A DNA stretch of 64,000 bases, taken from UBA11606 sp964504305 (lineage in GTDB: Bacteria; Actinomycetota; Acidimicrobiia; Acidimicrobiales; Aldehydirespiratoraceae). The first letter of the stretch is position 1. Each line of letters opens with the position of its first letter. The position numbers and the translations under genes are program-made. This document shows positions 1 through 8,918 of this stretch, one piece after another. Where the stretch lies: positions 37,957 to 101,956 of the forward strand of contig CAZDEB010000012.1 in the NCBI GenBank assembly GCA_964504305.1. The letters are read 5' to 3'. The notes beneath the pieces were generated by a model. The model was not told the DNA's origin. It saw only the letters and a program-made list of their open reading frames with translations, and did no database searches.

Positions 1-18
1 AACGAAGGAGATTGTTCG

Positions 19-540
19 ATGAGCGTCACCATTCTCGATCCAACCGGAGAGCTTCGCCCCGCCACGCGCCAACGGGTCGCCCGGCCCGAGTCGCTCAACG
101 GACTCACGGTCGGCTTGCTCGATATTTCCAAACCACGCGGCGACGTGTTCCTTGATCATCTCGAGCAGAAACTGACCGGGCTCGGGGTTGTCGTCAACCG
201 TTACCGCAAGCCCACGTTTACCAAACCGGCGCCGGTCGATCTGCGCCACGAGATCGCCACAAGTTGTGACGCGGTGATAGAAGCGCTCGCCGATTGAGGT
301 AGCTGCACGACGTGCAGTGTGCACGACATCAGCGACCTTGAACGACGTGGCATCCCTGGAGTGTTTGTGGCCTCCGAAGAGTTTGTCGATGCCGCCGAAG
401 CTCAAGCCAAAAGCTTGGGACTCGACACCGCTCGGGTGTTCACCCCCCACCCGATCCAGGACCGCACCGACGACGAGATGCGGGCCATGGCCGACGCAGC
501 AATCGACTCGTTGATCGACGCCCTCACTGGTCCGAGCTAG
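19..540 (+). CDS. UGSC-family selenoprotein (UGA at 295-297 read as Sec)
   Basis: This is one 173-residue protein if the in-frame TGA at 295-297 is read as selenocysteine (residue 93). Conventional gene calling would give two halves, 19-297 and 319-540. Around the UGA the reading is ALAD-U-G-S-C-T-T-C-SVHD, the defining motif of the UGSC (seleno)protein family, in which some members carry Cys at that place. The N-terminal half has the family segments GLLDISKPRGDVFLD and YRKPTFTKPAP; the C-terminal half has DLERRGIPGVF and ends in a helical tail. A Shine-Dalgarno AAGGAG (5-10) lies 8 bases before the ATG. A hairpin at 311-325 is a candidate SECIS. The family's biochemical role is unknown; U93/C96/C99 suggest thiol-selenol redox chemistry. 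The downstream gene is an acyl-CoA dehydrogenase; upstream context is cut off. Confidence 0.9.
298..326 (+). promoter_or_regulatory. Candidate bacterial SECIS element of the UGSC gene
   Basis: Directly after the UGA (295-297) the RNA can form CGUGCA (311-316), loop GUG (317-319), UGCACG (320-325), a perfect 6-bp stem with the apical loop 20-22 bases after the UGA. A competing stem CUGCAC/GUGCAG (303-308 with 312-317) uses overlapping bases. Position, small loop and G/U loop content fit known bacterial SECIS elements; folding and SelB binding are inferred. Confidence 0.65.
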
Positions 541-607
541 ATCCGAACTCATATTGGCTCGGCTGGGATTGATCGCCCTCACCGTCTGCTTCGCCTAGTT
601 TGCGACC

Positions 608-2200
608 ATGTCAGGAGTCCTTTCTCTCAGTGATGCCCGAGACGCGGTGTCGGCCATGGAATCCATCGTCGAATCGGCGCTTTCGCAACTCGCCGCGAAG
701 CCGATCGACGAACACCAAGCGGTTGCTTACGACGTCGCTCACAGTGCCGCGGCAGTGACCGCAGCCCGCGGGATGCTCGGCTACGGCGACCGCGGCGAGC
801 AGGAGTCGGCCCTCGCCTTTGCCTTCACCGCCGAAGTTGCTCACGATCTCGGCGGGCGGGTTCTCGGCCGAGAAGCCGATTGGGGAATCGACTCAGCCGT
901 CATCGACCCGCTTCGGCCACTGATCGCGGCCGGACGAGCTCCCGAGTTGGTCGGATCGCTGCGAAAGCAGTTGTCATCGCATCTCGATGACGACTTTGCC
1001 CTCGTAGCCGACACGTTTCGTCGCTTTGCCGACGAGCAGATAGCCACGGTGGCCGAAGAAGTCCATCGCACCAACGCCGACGTGCCAGAGGACCTGATCG
1101 ACGGGCTGGCCAGCCTTGGCGTCTTTGGACTGTCGGTTCCGGTCGAATACAACGGGTCCGCCGAAGGCGAAATCCGCGACTACGTCGGAATGGTCGTCGC
1201 CACCGAGGAACTCTCGCGAGGTTCGTTGGGGATAGGTGGGTCGCTCATCACCCGACCCGAGATACTGACGCGTGCTCTCGTCGCGGGAGGCACCGAACAG
1301 CAAAAATCTTATTGGCTCCCCCGCTTGGCCTCCGGCGAGGTCATGGCCGCGGTGGCGGTCACCGAGCCGGATTACGGAAGCGACGTTGCTGGGGTTCGGG
1401 TCAGTGCCACCCCTGACCCCAACGGCGGGTGGCGGATCAACGGCACCAAGACGTGGTGCACGTTTGCCGGGCGCGCCGATGTGCTGATGGTGTTAGCCCG
1501 AACCGAAGCCGGCACGACCGATCATCGAGGTCTGAGCGTCTTTGTGGTGCCCAAGCCCCGAGACGTTGGCCACTCGTTCTCACACCTCCAGTCTGGCGGC
1601 CCCGAACCATCGGGCGGTCGTATGGAGGGCACGGCGATCGACACCATCGGTTACCGGGGCATGCACAGCTACGAGGTTTCGTTCGACAATTGGTTGGTCG
1701 CCGACGATGCGCTGATCGGCGAAGAAGCGGGGCGTGGGCGCGGGTTCTACTTCCAGATGGCGGGTTTTGAGAACGGTCGTCTACAAACCGCGGCCCGAGC
1801 AGTGGGAGTCATGCAAGCGGCTTACGAAGCGGCGAGCGAATATGCGGCCGGCCGCCACGTGTTTGGCGAACCGATCGAGAACTATCAACTGACCCAGGTC
1901 AAGCTTGGTCGAATGGCGATAGTGATCCAAGCGTCGCGCCAATTTGCGTTGCGGGTCGCCGAGCTAATGGGTTCGGGCGACGGGGCTCTCGAAGCGTCGA
2001 TGGTCAAGGCTTATGTTTGTCGCGCCGCCGAATGGGTCACCCGCGAAGCCATGCAGATTCACGGTGGCATGGGGTACGCCGAGGAATACCCCGTGTCTCG
2101 CTACTTCGTCGATGCTCGAGTGTTATCGATCTTTGAAGGGGCCGACGAAACGTTGTGCCTGAAAGTAATCATCCGTCGTCTGCTGGCTGATCGGGCGTAA
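608..2200 (+). CDS. Acyl-CoA dehydrogenase with N-terminal extension, (2S)-methylsuccinyl-CoA dehydrogenase-like
   Basis: This is a 530-residue FAD-dependent acyl-CoA dehydrogenase. The first 140 residues are an alpha-helical extension that ordinary 380-residue family members lack; the ACAD core follows (GVFGLSVPVEYNG near 175, VTEPDYGSDVAG near 252, MQIHGGMGYAEE near 482, and a putative catalytic Glu in IFEGADETL near 509). Such an extension is typical of (2S)-methylsuccinyl-CoA dehydrogenase of the ethylmalonyl-CoA pathway, which oxidises methylsuccinyl-CoA to mesaconyl-CoA, so that is the preferred reading. No other gene of that pathway (ccr, ecm, mch, mcl) is in view, so another branched substrate is possible. 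The 3' end overlaps the convergent capA-like gene by 32 bases. Confidence 0.75.
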   Translation: MSGVLSLSDARDAVSAMESIVESALSQLAAKPIDEHQAVAYDVAHSAAAVTAARGMLGYGDRGEQESALAFAFTAEVAHDLGGRVLGREADWGIDSAVIDPLRPLIAAGRAPELVGSLRKQLSSHLDDDFALVADTFRRFADEQIATVAEEVHRTNADVPEDLIDGLASLGVFGLSVPVEYNGSAEGEIRDYVGMVVATEELSRGSLGIGGSLITRPEILTRALVAGGTEQQKSYWLPRLASGEVMAAVAVTEPDYGSDVAGVRVSATPDPNGGWRINGTKTWCTFAGRADVLMVLARTEAGTTDHRGLSVFVVPKPRDVGHSFSHLQSGGPEPSGGRMEGTAIDTIGYRGMHSYEVSFDNWLVADDALIGEEAGRGRGFYFQMAGFENGRLQTAARAVGVMQAAYEAASEYAAGRHVFGEPIENYQLTQVKLGRMAIVIQASRQFALRVAELMGSGDGALEASMVKAYVCRAAEWVTREAMQIHGGMGYAEEYPVSRYFVDARVLSIFEGADETLCLKVIIRRLLADRA

Positions 2201-3437
2201 TTCCAAATCCGATGGTCAACCCGTCTTGAGCGCCGAGCCTCGAGCTCACAACGTCGTGGGTCCGTTCGTACGACGCGTCGAGAGCAGCAGCGGTTGCGCC
2301 GGGAACGTCGGTACGCCCCGGTTTGGCGACGCGGATGATGTAACCATCGCCTCTATCAACCCAGGTCGGTACGTAATGAACGCCGACCACTTCTATGGCA
2401 CCGGCGTCGTTCTCGAGTAGTTGCACGGTGGCGATCATGCCGTCTTGAGACGCAGTCACGCAGCAGTTGACCGACTGGTTCGACAAGAAATTGCCGAGCC
2501 CAAACACCACCCATTCGGCACCGACCTTGTCGACGGGTTGTACAACGTGGGCGTGATGGCCGATCACCAAATCGATTTCGTCGGACGGCAAAATTTCGGC
2601 CAGCCACGCATCTTGAGCTGACGTGGGCTCGTGACGGTATTCGTTTCCCCAATGAAGACTGGCGATTACAAACTCGGCCCCCGCTTCGCGGGCCAGTCGG
2701 GCTTCTTCGATGATTTCGGCGGGTTTGATCAGGTCGACGAGGTACTGCTTGTCGGTGGGCATCGAAAACCCGTTGAGGCCGTAGGCGGCCGAAATGTGAG
2801 CAATCGTGATGCCGTTGACTTCGTACAGCACCGGGGCGAGATCGTTTTGCGCATCGACCGCGGTACCGGCGTGGCGAAGGCCGATCTCGTCGAAGGCGTT
2901 GATGGTGGCCAACACCCCCTTCTCGCCGCGGTCATAGGAATGATTGGAGGCCAACGAACAACCGTCGTAGCCGACATCGAGGGCCGCTTGGGGAAGCGCA
3001 CGAGGGGCGTTGAAGGTGGGATACCCGCTGAGGTTCGTGTCGTCGGCGGAGATCGGCGTCTCCATGTGACAGATCGCCAAATCGGCCGCCGAAAGAATCA
3101 GCGCCACCTCGTCAAACATCGGCACAAAGTCCCACCCAGCGACCGCGCTACCAGCCTCGGCGCTCGCCGCCTCGGCGTTACGAGCTGCGGTGCTCACCAC
3201 CGAGCCGTGGGGCAAGAGATCGCCGGTAAACGCCAGCACGGCTTGGCGCGGCGGTGGCAACGTGGTGGTCGTAGTTGTCGTCGTGGTGGTTGTGGTGCTC
3301 GTGGTCGTTGATGTTGTGACCACGGTTTGCACGGCCGCGGCCAGCTCTTCACCATCGGCGAAGTGACGGGTTCCGATTGCTACTCCGAGACCGAACATCG
3401 CCACAAAACCGATCACCAACCAAATGCGCGTCATCAT
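2169..3437 (-). CDS. CapA-family metallophosphatase-fold membrane-anchored protein
   Basis: A 422-residue protein of the CapA family (bacterial poly-gamma-glutamate capsule synthesis protein fold). An N-terminal hydrophobic segment (about 4-25) is followed by a threonine/serine-rich linker (about 40-60) and the domain starting at AVLAFTGDLLPHG. Family motifs visible are LAICHMETPIS, SLASNHSYDRG, IASLHWGNEY and DLVIGHHAHVVQP, the metal-binding Asp/His/Asn set of calcineurin-like phosphatase folds. The location is probably extracytoplasmic. Many CapA-type genes are not linked to capsule synthesis, and no pgs/cap genes are nearby, so the substrate is unknown. Its ATG overlaps the stop of the upstream eIF2B-like gene (ATGA), so the two are probably co-translated. 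Confidence 0.8.
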   Translation of the reverse strand: MMTRIWLVIGFVAMFGLGVAIGTRHFADGEELAAAVQTVVTTSTTTSTTTTTTTTTTTTLPPPRQAVLAFTGDLLPHGSVVSTAARNAEAASAEAGSAVAGWDFVPMFDEVALILSAADLAICHMETPISADDTNLSGYPTFNAPRALPQAALDVGYDGCSLASNHSYDRGEKGVLATINAFDEIGLRHAGTAVDAQNDLAPVLYEVNGITIAHISAAYGLNGFSMPTDKQYLVDLIKPAEIIEEARLAREAGAEFVIASLHWGNEYRHEPTSAQDAWLAEILPSDEIDLVIGHHAHVVQPVDKVGAEWVVFGLGNFLSNQSVNCCVTASQDGMIATVQLLENDAGAIEVVGVHYVPTWVDRGDGYIIRVAKPGRTDVPGATAAALDASYERTHDVVSSRLGAQDGLTIGFGITPDQPADDG

Positions 3438-4222
3438 CGGAACAACTCTGGCGCAACCGGGCAGTCGACACGAAGTCGGGCTTCGGCGACCGAAATGGGT
3501 CCGCTCGGACCCACAACCCGGTCGACGAGATCAAGCGGCAACTCTTCGAACAATGCGTGCCACGGGTCGTCGTCGATCGTCCGGTCGGTGAGCGGTTCCC
3601 ACATCCGCAACGGCAGGCATCGGCCTACGCCGGCCACCAACCAGACCGGCGTTTCGAGATAACGACCCACGGCCGCGGCGCTCATCGAACCAATCGGGCA
3701 CAGCGCGGCGTCTGGTCCGAGGGCGTCGGTTTCGAGAAGGATCAGGTCGACCACCGAGGCCGCGCTGGCGATCCCTGCCGGTTCGACGTCGACGGCGAGG
3801 TGGTCGCCAACTTCGAGCTGGTGCACCAGGCCGTATCCGTCGCCGGTGGTATCGGCAACGAACGCTTCGATATCGGCCCTCTGAAGCAACGCGGCAGACA
3901 CGATGTCGGTGCGACCCATCACCAGAACCCGACAACCCGGCTCGAGCACATGCACCAACTCGCGCATGGTGGTATCGCGTTCGATCTCCTCGACCGCGTC
4001 ACGCGCTTCGGTGCGGGCATCGGCACCGGTGATCATGCGAGCCGAAAGCCATACGAGCGGGCCCGCTTGGGGGCGATGTTCGATGAGTTTGCGGCAAGCC
4101 AGCACGAGTTCCATCGGGTCATCGCCAACCGCGCTCAACGCCATCGCTGCTTCTCGTAGCAGGCCAACAAGCGCGACGTCGCCGGCTCGGGCCATGTAGC
4201 GAAGTCGCTCGATGGGGTGCAC
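3434..4222 (-). CDS. eIF2B alpha-like (initiation factor 2B family) protein
   Basis: About 262 residues if the GTG at 4222 is the start; a TTG at 4246 would add 8 residues. The N-terminus HPIERLRYMARAGD, the helical region and then VLVMGRTDIVSAALLQ, VDLILLETDALGPDA and CPIGSMSAAAVG resemble the Rossmann-like regulatory fold of eIF2B-alpha/beta/delta and of sugar-phosphate isomerases such as methylthioribose-1-phosphate isomerase. Actinobacterial members have no established function and are not translation factors. It overlaps capA by 4 bases downstream and is divergent from the thioredoxin-like gene that starts at 4287. The reading end is firm, the start is not. Confidence 0.65.
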   Translation of the reverse strand: MHPIERLRYMARAGDVALVGLLREAAMALSAVGDDPMELVLACRKLIEHRPQAGPLVWLSARMITGADARTEARDAVEEIERDTTMRELVHVLEPGCRVLVMGRTDIVSAALLQRADIEAFVADTTGDGYGLVHQLEVGDHLAVDVEPAGIASAASVVDLILLETDALGPDAALCPIGSMSAAAVGRYLETPVWLVAGVGRCLPLRMWEPLTDRTIDDDPWHALFEELPLDLVDRVVGPSGPISVAEARLRVDCPVAPELFR

Positions 4223-4286
4223 GTCGGCCGATCGTAGGCGGCCCAATGCGACGGGACCACCATGGACTGCGCTAGCTTTGCCCCTC

Positions 4287-4772
4287 GTGGTAGCTGCATC
4301 TCTCGATACCGAACTCACTGCCCTCGAAGGTGATCCTCGATCCCTCGGCGACATGATGACCACCTTCCCGTTGGTGCCGGTGATTCTCGACCCGTTCACC
4401 CAGGAAAGTGCCTGGATTCTCGACACCGCTCGTCGGATTCTCGGTCACTTCACAGGGGCCGACTGCCGGCCGTGCTGGATACTCACGTGTTCGGCCGACG
4501 AGGCCCGCACATTTCTTGGGCCTTACGCCGACGAGTTCGTCACTTTTGCCGATCCCGGCCGCACTTTTGTCAAGAATCTTGGTCTCCAAACCCTTCCGGC
4601 GTTCGCGTTGGTGCGCCAAGACGGCGAGGTGACGGCCAAGGCCGAAGGCTGGAGTCCCGCCAACTGGCGAGAGGTGGCCGAGGCGGTCGCGGCCATCACA
4701 AAGTGGAGCCGCCCGCCGATTCCGGCGGTTGGCGACCCCGCAACCTACTCAGGCACGCCCGCCGCCGGCTGA
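4287..4772 (+). CDS. Thioredoxin-like protein with CRPC motif
   Basis: A 161-residue cytoplasmic protein with a thioredoxin-like fold. The GADCRPCWIL segment carries a CxxC pair near residues 60-63, followed by a beta-strand pattern and the cis-Pro region LGLQTLPAFALVRQDG. It lacks the canonical WCGPC, so a specialised redox role rather than general thioredoxin is likely. The GTG at 4287 is chosen because it lies just beyond the divergent eIF2B-like start and reads into the conserved part; the upstream extension to 4212 would run into that gene. It ends 48 bases before the fumarase gene on the same strand and may be co-transcribed. The window's selenoproteins make an added redox partner interesting, but no functional link is shown. 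Confidence 0.65.
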   Translation: MVAASLDTELTALEGDPRSLGDMMTTFPLVPVILDPFTQESAWILDTARRILGHFTGADCRPCWILTCSADEARTFLGPYADEFVTFADPGRTFVKNLGLQTLPAFALVRQDGEVTAKAEGWSPANWREVAEAVAAITKWSRPPIPAVGDPATYSGTPAAG

Positions 4773-4820
4773 TTCGATTCCCGGCTCCTCCAGGGGTCTT
4801 ACCGGGCTGTACCGTGGCGC

Positions 4821-6455
4821 ATGAGCGACTTTGCGTACTCCGACATCTTGCCGGTGGGTCCCGACACCACCGAATATCGTCTCGTCAGCACCGACGGAGT
4901 GTCCACCACCGAGGTCGACGGCCATACGTTGCTCAAAGTCGATCCCGAAGCAATCCGCGCCCTGACACGCGAGGCAATGCACGACATCGCGCACTATCTG
5001 CGTACCGACCACCTCACGATGCTTGCTTCGATTCTCGACGACCCCGAGGCATCAGACAACGATCGTTTCGTCGCCACCGAACTGCTCCTGAACGCCAACA
5101 TCGCCGCCGCCGGCGTGCTCCCCATGTGCCAAGACACCGGCACCGCGATCATCATGGGCAAGAAGGGCGACCAGGTTGTGACCTTCGCCGACGACGCCGA
5201 ATTCATATCCCGCGGCGTGTTCGACACCTATACCCAAACCAATCTGCGGTACTCCCAACTTGCGCCGTTGTCGATGTTCGAAGAGAAGAACACTGGCAAC
5301 AACTTGCCGGCCCAGATCGAGCTGTACACCAAACCGGGCTCGAGTTACGAGTTCCTTTTCATGGCCAAGGGTGGCGGTTCGGCCAACAAGTCGTATCTGT
5401 TCCAGATGACCAAAGCACTGCTGAACGAAACCTCCCTGGTCGACTTTCTCGACGAGTCCTTGCGAGCGCTCGGCACGTCGGCCTGTCCGCCGTATCACCT
5501 TGCCGTTGTGGTGGGGGGTACGTCGGCCGAGTTCAATCTCAAGACCGCAAAATATGCGTCAGCTCACTATCTCGACAGCCTGCCCACCTCCGGCGATGCC
5601 GCGACCGGCCACGGGTTTCGCGATCTCGAGTGGGAGCAACGCATTCTCGAGCAAACTCGCGAGTTCGGTATCGGCGCTCAGTTCGGCGGCAAATATTTCT
5701 GCCACGACATCCGAGTGATACGGCTCCCGCGCCACGGCGCCTCAAATCCGGTCGGGCTTGCCGTTAGTTGCTCCGCCGACCGTCAGGCCCGCGCCAAGAT
5801 CACCGCCGAAGGCGTATTTCTGGAACAGCTCGACACCGACCCAGCCCGGTTCCTGCCCGAGGCCAGCCATGACGAGCTCTCCAACGAAGTAGTCGCCGTC
5901 GACCTCAACCGTCCCATGGACGAGATTCGCAACCAGCTCACTCAATACCCGGTCAAAACTCGACTGTCGCTCACCGGCTCGCTGGTGGTCGGCCGTGACA
6001 TCGCCCACGCCAAGATCAAGGAACGTCTCGACGCCGGCGAAGCCATGCCGGATTACTTGCGAGACAACGCCATCTATTACGCCGGTCCGGCCAAAACCCC
6101 CGAGGGTTATGCCTCTGGTTCGTTCGGACCAACCACGGCCGGACGTATGGATTCCTATGTCGAACAATTCCAAGCCGCGGGCGGCTCGATGGTGATGTTG
6201 GCCAAAGGCAACCGGTCGCGGCAAGTCACCGAAGCCTGCGCGGCCCACGGCGGTTTCTACCTGGGGTCGATTGGCGGCCCGGCCGCCCGGCTGGCCAAGG
6301 ACTCCATTCGCAGTGTCGAGGTTCTGGAATTCCCCGAACTCGGGATGGAAGCGGTCTGGAGGATCGAAGTCGAGGACTTCCCAGCCTTCATCGTGGTCGA
6401 CGACAAAGGCAACGACTTCTACGCCGAAGTCACCACGCCGGTCAAACTTCGCTAA
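4821..6455 (+). CDS. fum: Class I fumarate hydratase (4Fe-4S)
   Basis: A 544-residue single-chain class I fumarase that interconverts fumarate and L-malate in the citric acid cycle with a labile 4Fe-4S cluster. The N-terminal (alpha) part holds the three presumed cluster cysteines: C103 in LPMCQDTGTA, C222 in TSACPPYH and C317 in VSCSADRQ. The C-terminal (beta) part contains TTAGRMDSY and the SIGGPAARLAK loop. The length matches fused FumA/FumB-type enzymes. Its last 4 bases overlap the stop of the convergent ABC permease gene. Tartrate dehydratase-type activity cannot be excluded from sequence alone, but the full-length fused form makes fumarase the best call. Confidence 0.92.
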   Translation: MSDFAYSDILPVGPDTTEYRLVSTDGVSTTEVDGHTLLKVDPEAIRALTREAMHDIAHYLRTDHLTMLASILDDPEASDNDRFVATELLLNANIAAAGVLPMCQDTGTAIIMGKKGDQVVTFADDAEFISRGVFDTYTQTNLRYSQLAPLSMFEEKNTGNNLPAQIELYTKPGSSYEFLFMAKGGGSANKSYLFQMTKALLNETSLVDFLDESLRALGTSACPPYHLAVVVGGTSAEFNLKTAKYASAHYLDSLPTSGDAATGHGFRDLEWEQRILEQTREFGIGAQFGGKYFCHDIRVIRLPRHGASNPVGLAVSCSADRQARAKITAEGVFLEQLDTDPARFLPEASHDELSNEVVAVDLNRPMDEIRNQLTQYPVKTRLSLTGSLVVGRDIAHAKIKERLDAGEAMPDYLRDNAIYYAGPAKTPEGYASGSFGPTTAGRMDSYVEQFQAAGGSMVMLAKGNRSRQVTEACAAHGGFYLGSIGGPAARLAKDSIRSVEVLEFPELGMEAVWRIEVEDFPAFIVVDDKGNDFYAEVTTPVKLR

Positions 6456-7225
6456 CTCGACCGGGTCGCCATCCGGTGATCGCTGGTGAACAGGCCGCGG
6501 GTGAGCCCAAGAGCGACCACCGAGGTCGAAGTAGCGATCGACCCGAGCACGAGATACATAACCGCCACCTGGACCCGAACAGCGTCGACCGGATCGACAC
6601 CGGCCAAGATGAGACCGGTCATCGCTCCGGGCAAAAACACGATGCCAACCGCTTTGGTGCTCTCTATCGACGGGATCAGTGCGGTGCGCAACGCCTCCCG
6701 CAGATGAGGGGCAAAGGCCTCGTCGGCTGACAACCCAAGAGCAAGGCGAGCTTCGATCAACGGTCGGTGCTCGACCGATTCTCGAACGATGCGCCGCGCC
6801 GCCAACACCGTTGCCGTCATCGAGTTGCCCACCGTCATCCCGGCGATCGGCACAATCGCTCGACCGGTTGGATCGAACACACCAAACCCAAACAACACGC
6901 CGAGGGTCACCGCGGCCGACGCGGTGAAAGAAAGCACACCCAACAGCGCGGCGTTGGGTACCTCGGGGGCTCGCCGCTTTACGGTCCAGCCGGCGAACAA
7001 CACCATCGCGACCAGCCAGATCCATGTGTACAGCAACGGGTCGTTGTCATCGACTACCAACGCCAATGCCGCCCCGACCACCAGGAGCTGAACCAAAGCG
7101 CGCAGCGCCGCGGTCAACAAGTCGCGGGCTACGCCGAGCTGACGAACCAGCGAGAGCACGAGGGCCACGCCCACCAACACGCTCGAGATGGCCAAGCCAC
7201 CCAAGCCGATCTGCACGTGGGTCAT
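6452..7225 (-). CDS. FetB/YbbM-like ABC transporter permease
   Basis: A 257-residue polytopic membrane protein with about seven hydrophobic segments. Conserved segments include QLLVVGAALALV, MTVGNSMTATVLAARR and LPGAMTGLILAGVDP, which match the UPF0014/FetB permease family; E. coli FetAB is a putative iron exporter. The ATG overlaps the stop of the ATPase gene (7222-7225, ATGA), as expected for subunits of one transporter. The transported substrate is not settled by sequence: iron export or metal homeostasis is the family-based guess. Convergent with fumarase, a labile iron-sulfur enzyme, which may be coincidence. Confidence 0.8.
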   Translation of the reverse strand: MTHVQIGLGGLAISSVLVGVALVLSLVRQLGVARDLLTAALRALVQLLVVGAALALVVDDNDPLLYTWIWLVAMVLFAGWTVKRRAPEVPNAALLGVLSFTASAAVTLGVLFGFGVFDPTGRAIVPIAGMTVGNSMTATVLAARRIVRESVEHRPLIEARLALGLSADEAFAPHLREALRTALIPSIESTKAVGIVFLPGAMTGLILAGVDPVDAVRVQVAVMYLVLGSIATSTSVVALGLTRGLFTSDHRMATRSS

Positions 7226-7902
7226 TGGCCGTTACCCGCGTCTATGACTCGACCACCCTCCAGTCGCACGACGCGATCGGCGAGGCGGCCCGCTTGCTCG
7301 GCATCGTGGGTAACCCATATCCACGCCACGTCACGAAGTCGACGAACCGTCGCCTCGATCGCGGCGACTGCTTCGGGATCAAGCGACGCGGTCGGCTCGT
7401 CGGCCAGCACCAGTTCGGGATTGGTCGCCAACGTTCGGGCCAAGCAAACCCGTTGCTGCTCGCCGCCCGAGAGCGCCGATGCGTCGCGGTCAAGGAAGTC
7501 AACGCCCAACGCAACTTGATCGAGCAGGGCCCGGGCCCGGTCGTTCGTCAGGTGCCGATCAGCGATGCGGAGGTTGTCGAGCACCGAACCAGGAGACACG
7601 GCCGGGCGTTGAAACACCATCCCCACTCTTCGGCGATGGCGGCGTATATCGTCGGGACTCAACGTCGAAAGATCGCGACCCCGCCAGTACACCGCACCGC
7701 GGTCGGGCCCGTCGAGGCGATTCAGCAATCGCAACAACGTGCTCTTCCCGGCACCGCTTCGTCCCACCAAAGCGGTGACTCCATGAGCGGGCAGCGACAG
7801 ATCAACACCGCTCAGACGCGCCACCGGATCGCCGCCCACCTCCACCCCAGCCAGCACGAAGCCCTCCGAGGCGATGTCTTGCACCCACCAACAATGCCTC
7901 AT
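7222..7902 (-). CDS. FetA/YbbL-like ABC transporter ATP-binding protein
   Basis: About 226 residues from the ATG at 7902. Walker A is GRSGAGKST, the Q-loop region is GMVFQRPAVSPGS, the ABC signature is LSGGEQQR and Walker B is LVLADEP followed by the H-loop in WVTHD. It is the first gene of a two-gene operon with the FetB-like permease. An alternative GTG start 6 codons further in (VQDIASEGF) is possible. The gene is divergent from the LLM oxidoreductase gene, with only 43 bases between the two starts, so promoters must overlap. Confidence 0.85.
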   Translation of the reverse strand: MRHCWWVQDIASEGFVLAGVEVGGDPVARLSGVDLSLPAHGVTALVGRSGAGKSTLLRLLNRLDGPDRGAVYWRGRDLSTLSPDDIRRHRRRVGMVFQRPAVSPGSVLDNLRIADRHLTNDRARALLDQVALGVDFLDRDASALSGGEQQRVCLARTLATNPELVLADEPTASLDPEAVAAIEATVRRLRDVAWIWVTHDAEQAGRLADRVVRLEGGRVIDAGNGQ

Positions 7903-7945
7903 GGAGCGCAATGTGAAAACCTGCGCCCGTGCAAAGGAGGAGCTT

Positions 7946-8884
7946 GTGATCGACACGGTTGGCGAAGAGAAGGTCCGCATCGGGTACGGACTTGGTGCCG
8001 TACCCAGCCTTTACGGAGCAAAGGGCGAGGCTTCGAAGCTCGGCGCGGTGGTAGATGATCTCGATCGTCTCGGCTACGACAGCCTCTGGTTCCCTGAGCG
8101 AATCAACAGCATGCAACTCGATCCCATCGTTGCGATGTCCTACGTTGCCGGCCGCAGCGAGAAGCTCAAGTTCGGTCCGGCGGTTTCGGTTGTCCCGGGC
8201 CGCAACCCGGTCCTGATGGCGAAAATGTTGGCCAGCCTCGATGTGGTTAGCAACGGTCGTTGCCTCCCCGCCTTCGGGCTCGGCATCGCCAACACCGCCG
8301 AGCATCAGGCATTCCAGGTCGAACGCAAAGAACGAGCCCCATGGCTGAACGAAGCTTTGCCGTTGATGCGCCGGCTATGGGCTGAGGACCGCGTCGACCA
8401 CCAAGGTTCGCGGTTTTCGATCCGTGGCGCCCAAGTCCTGCCGAAGCCGCTTCAGTCTCCGTTCGAGGTTTGGCTCGGGGGACAAGCACCTTCGGAATTG
8501 CGTCGTACTGGTCGACTCGGCGACGGCTGGCTCGCCAGCTTCACCACCCCACAACTCGTCGCCGAAGGTATCAACACGATTTCGATGGCCGCCGTCGAGG
8601 CCGGTCGGACCATCGACCCGGGCCACTACGGCGTGCTGATCCCGTACCTCACTACGCCAACCGACACTGTGCCCGATCGACTGGCTCAGAGGATCTCGGC
8701 TCGACAACCCGACACCGATGCCCGCGAGATTGTCGCAACGTCGCATCGTCGGCTGGCGGAAATGATCGACGCCTTCGTCGAAGCGGGCGCCACGAAGTTC
8801 GTGGCCTTCCCCTTCGCCGAACCCGAGAACTGGCACGCCGAACTAGAAGACCTAGCCTCCGCCATCCTGCCCAAACAGACCTGA
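7946..8884 (+). CDS. LLM-class (luciferase-like) flavin/F420-dependent oxidoreductase
   Basis: A 312-residue TIM-barrel protein of the bacterial luciferase-like family, which uses FMN or, frequently in Actinobacteria, F420. Family segments are LDRLGYDSLWFPER, VAMSYVAGRSEKLKFG, VVPGRNPVLMAKMLASLD and FEVWLGGQAPSELRRTGRLGDG. The GTG start at 7946 is supported by a strong AAAGGAGG at 7933-7940, 5 bases upstream; the earlier ATG lies inside the divergent ABC gene. No substrate can be assigned. A 10-bp inverted repeat after its end separates it from the convergent LPXTG gene. Confidence 0.85.
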   Translation: MIDTVGEEKVRIGYGLGAVPSLYGAKGEASKLGAVVDDLDRLGYDSLWFPERINSMQLDPIVAMSYVAGRSEKLKFGPAVSVVPGRNPVLMAKMLASLDVVSNGRCLPAFGLGIANTAEHQAFQVERKERAPWLNEALPLMRRLWAEDRVDHQGSRFSIRGAQVLPKPLQSPFEVWLGGQAPSELRRTGRLGDGWLASFTTPQLVAEGINTISMAAVEAGRTIDPGHYGVLIPYLTTPTDTVPDRLAQRISARQPDTDAREIVATSHRRLAEMIDAFVEAGATKFVAFPFAEPENWHAELEDLASAILPKQT

Positions 8885-8918
8885 CCCGCTACAGGCCTGA
8901 CCCGCGACAGATATAGGC

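Noticed and set aside
3377..4159. Long plus-strand open frame opposite the eIF2B-like gene (and similar at 16576-17850, 7024-8058)
   Set aside because: These are antisense shadows in GC-rich DNA with low-complexity Arg/Gly/Pro translations and no family resemblance.
4455..4480. CRPC thioredoxin-like site as another Sec protein
   Set aside because: Both redox positions are encoded by ordinary Cys codons (TGC); no UGA is present.
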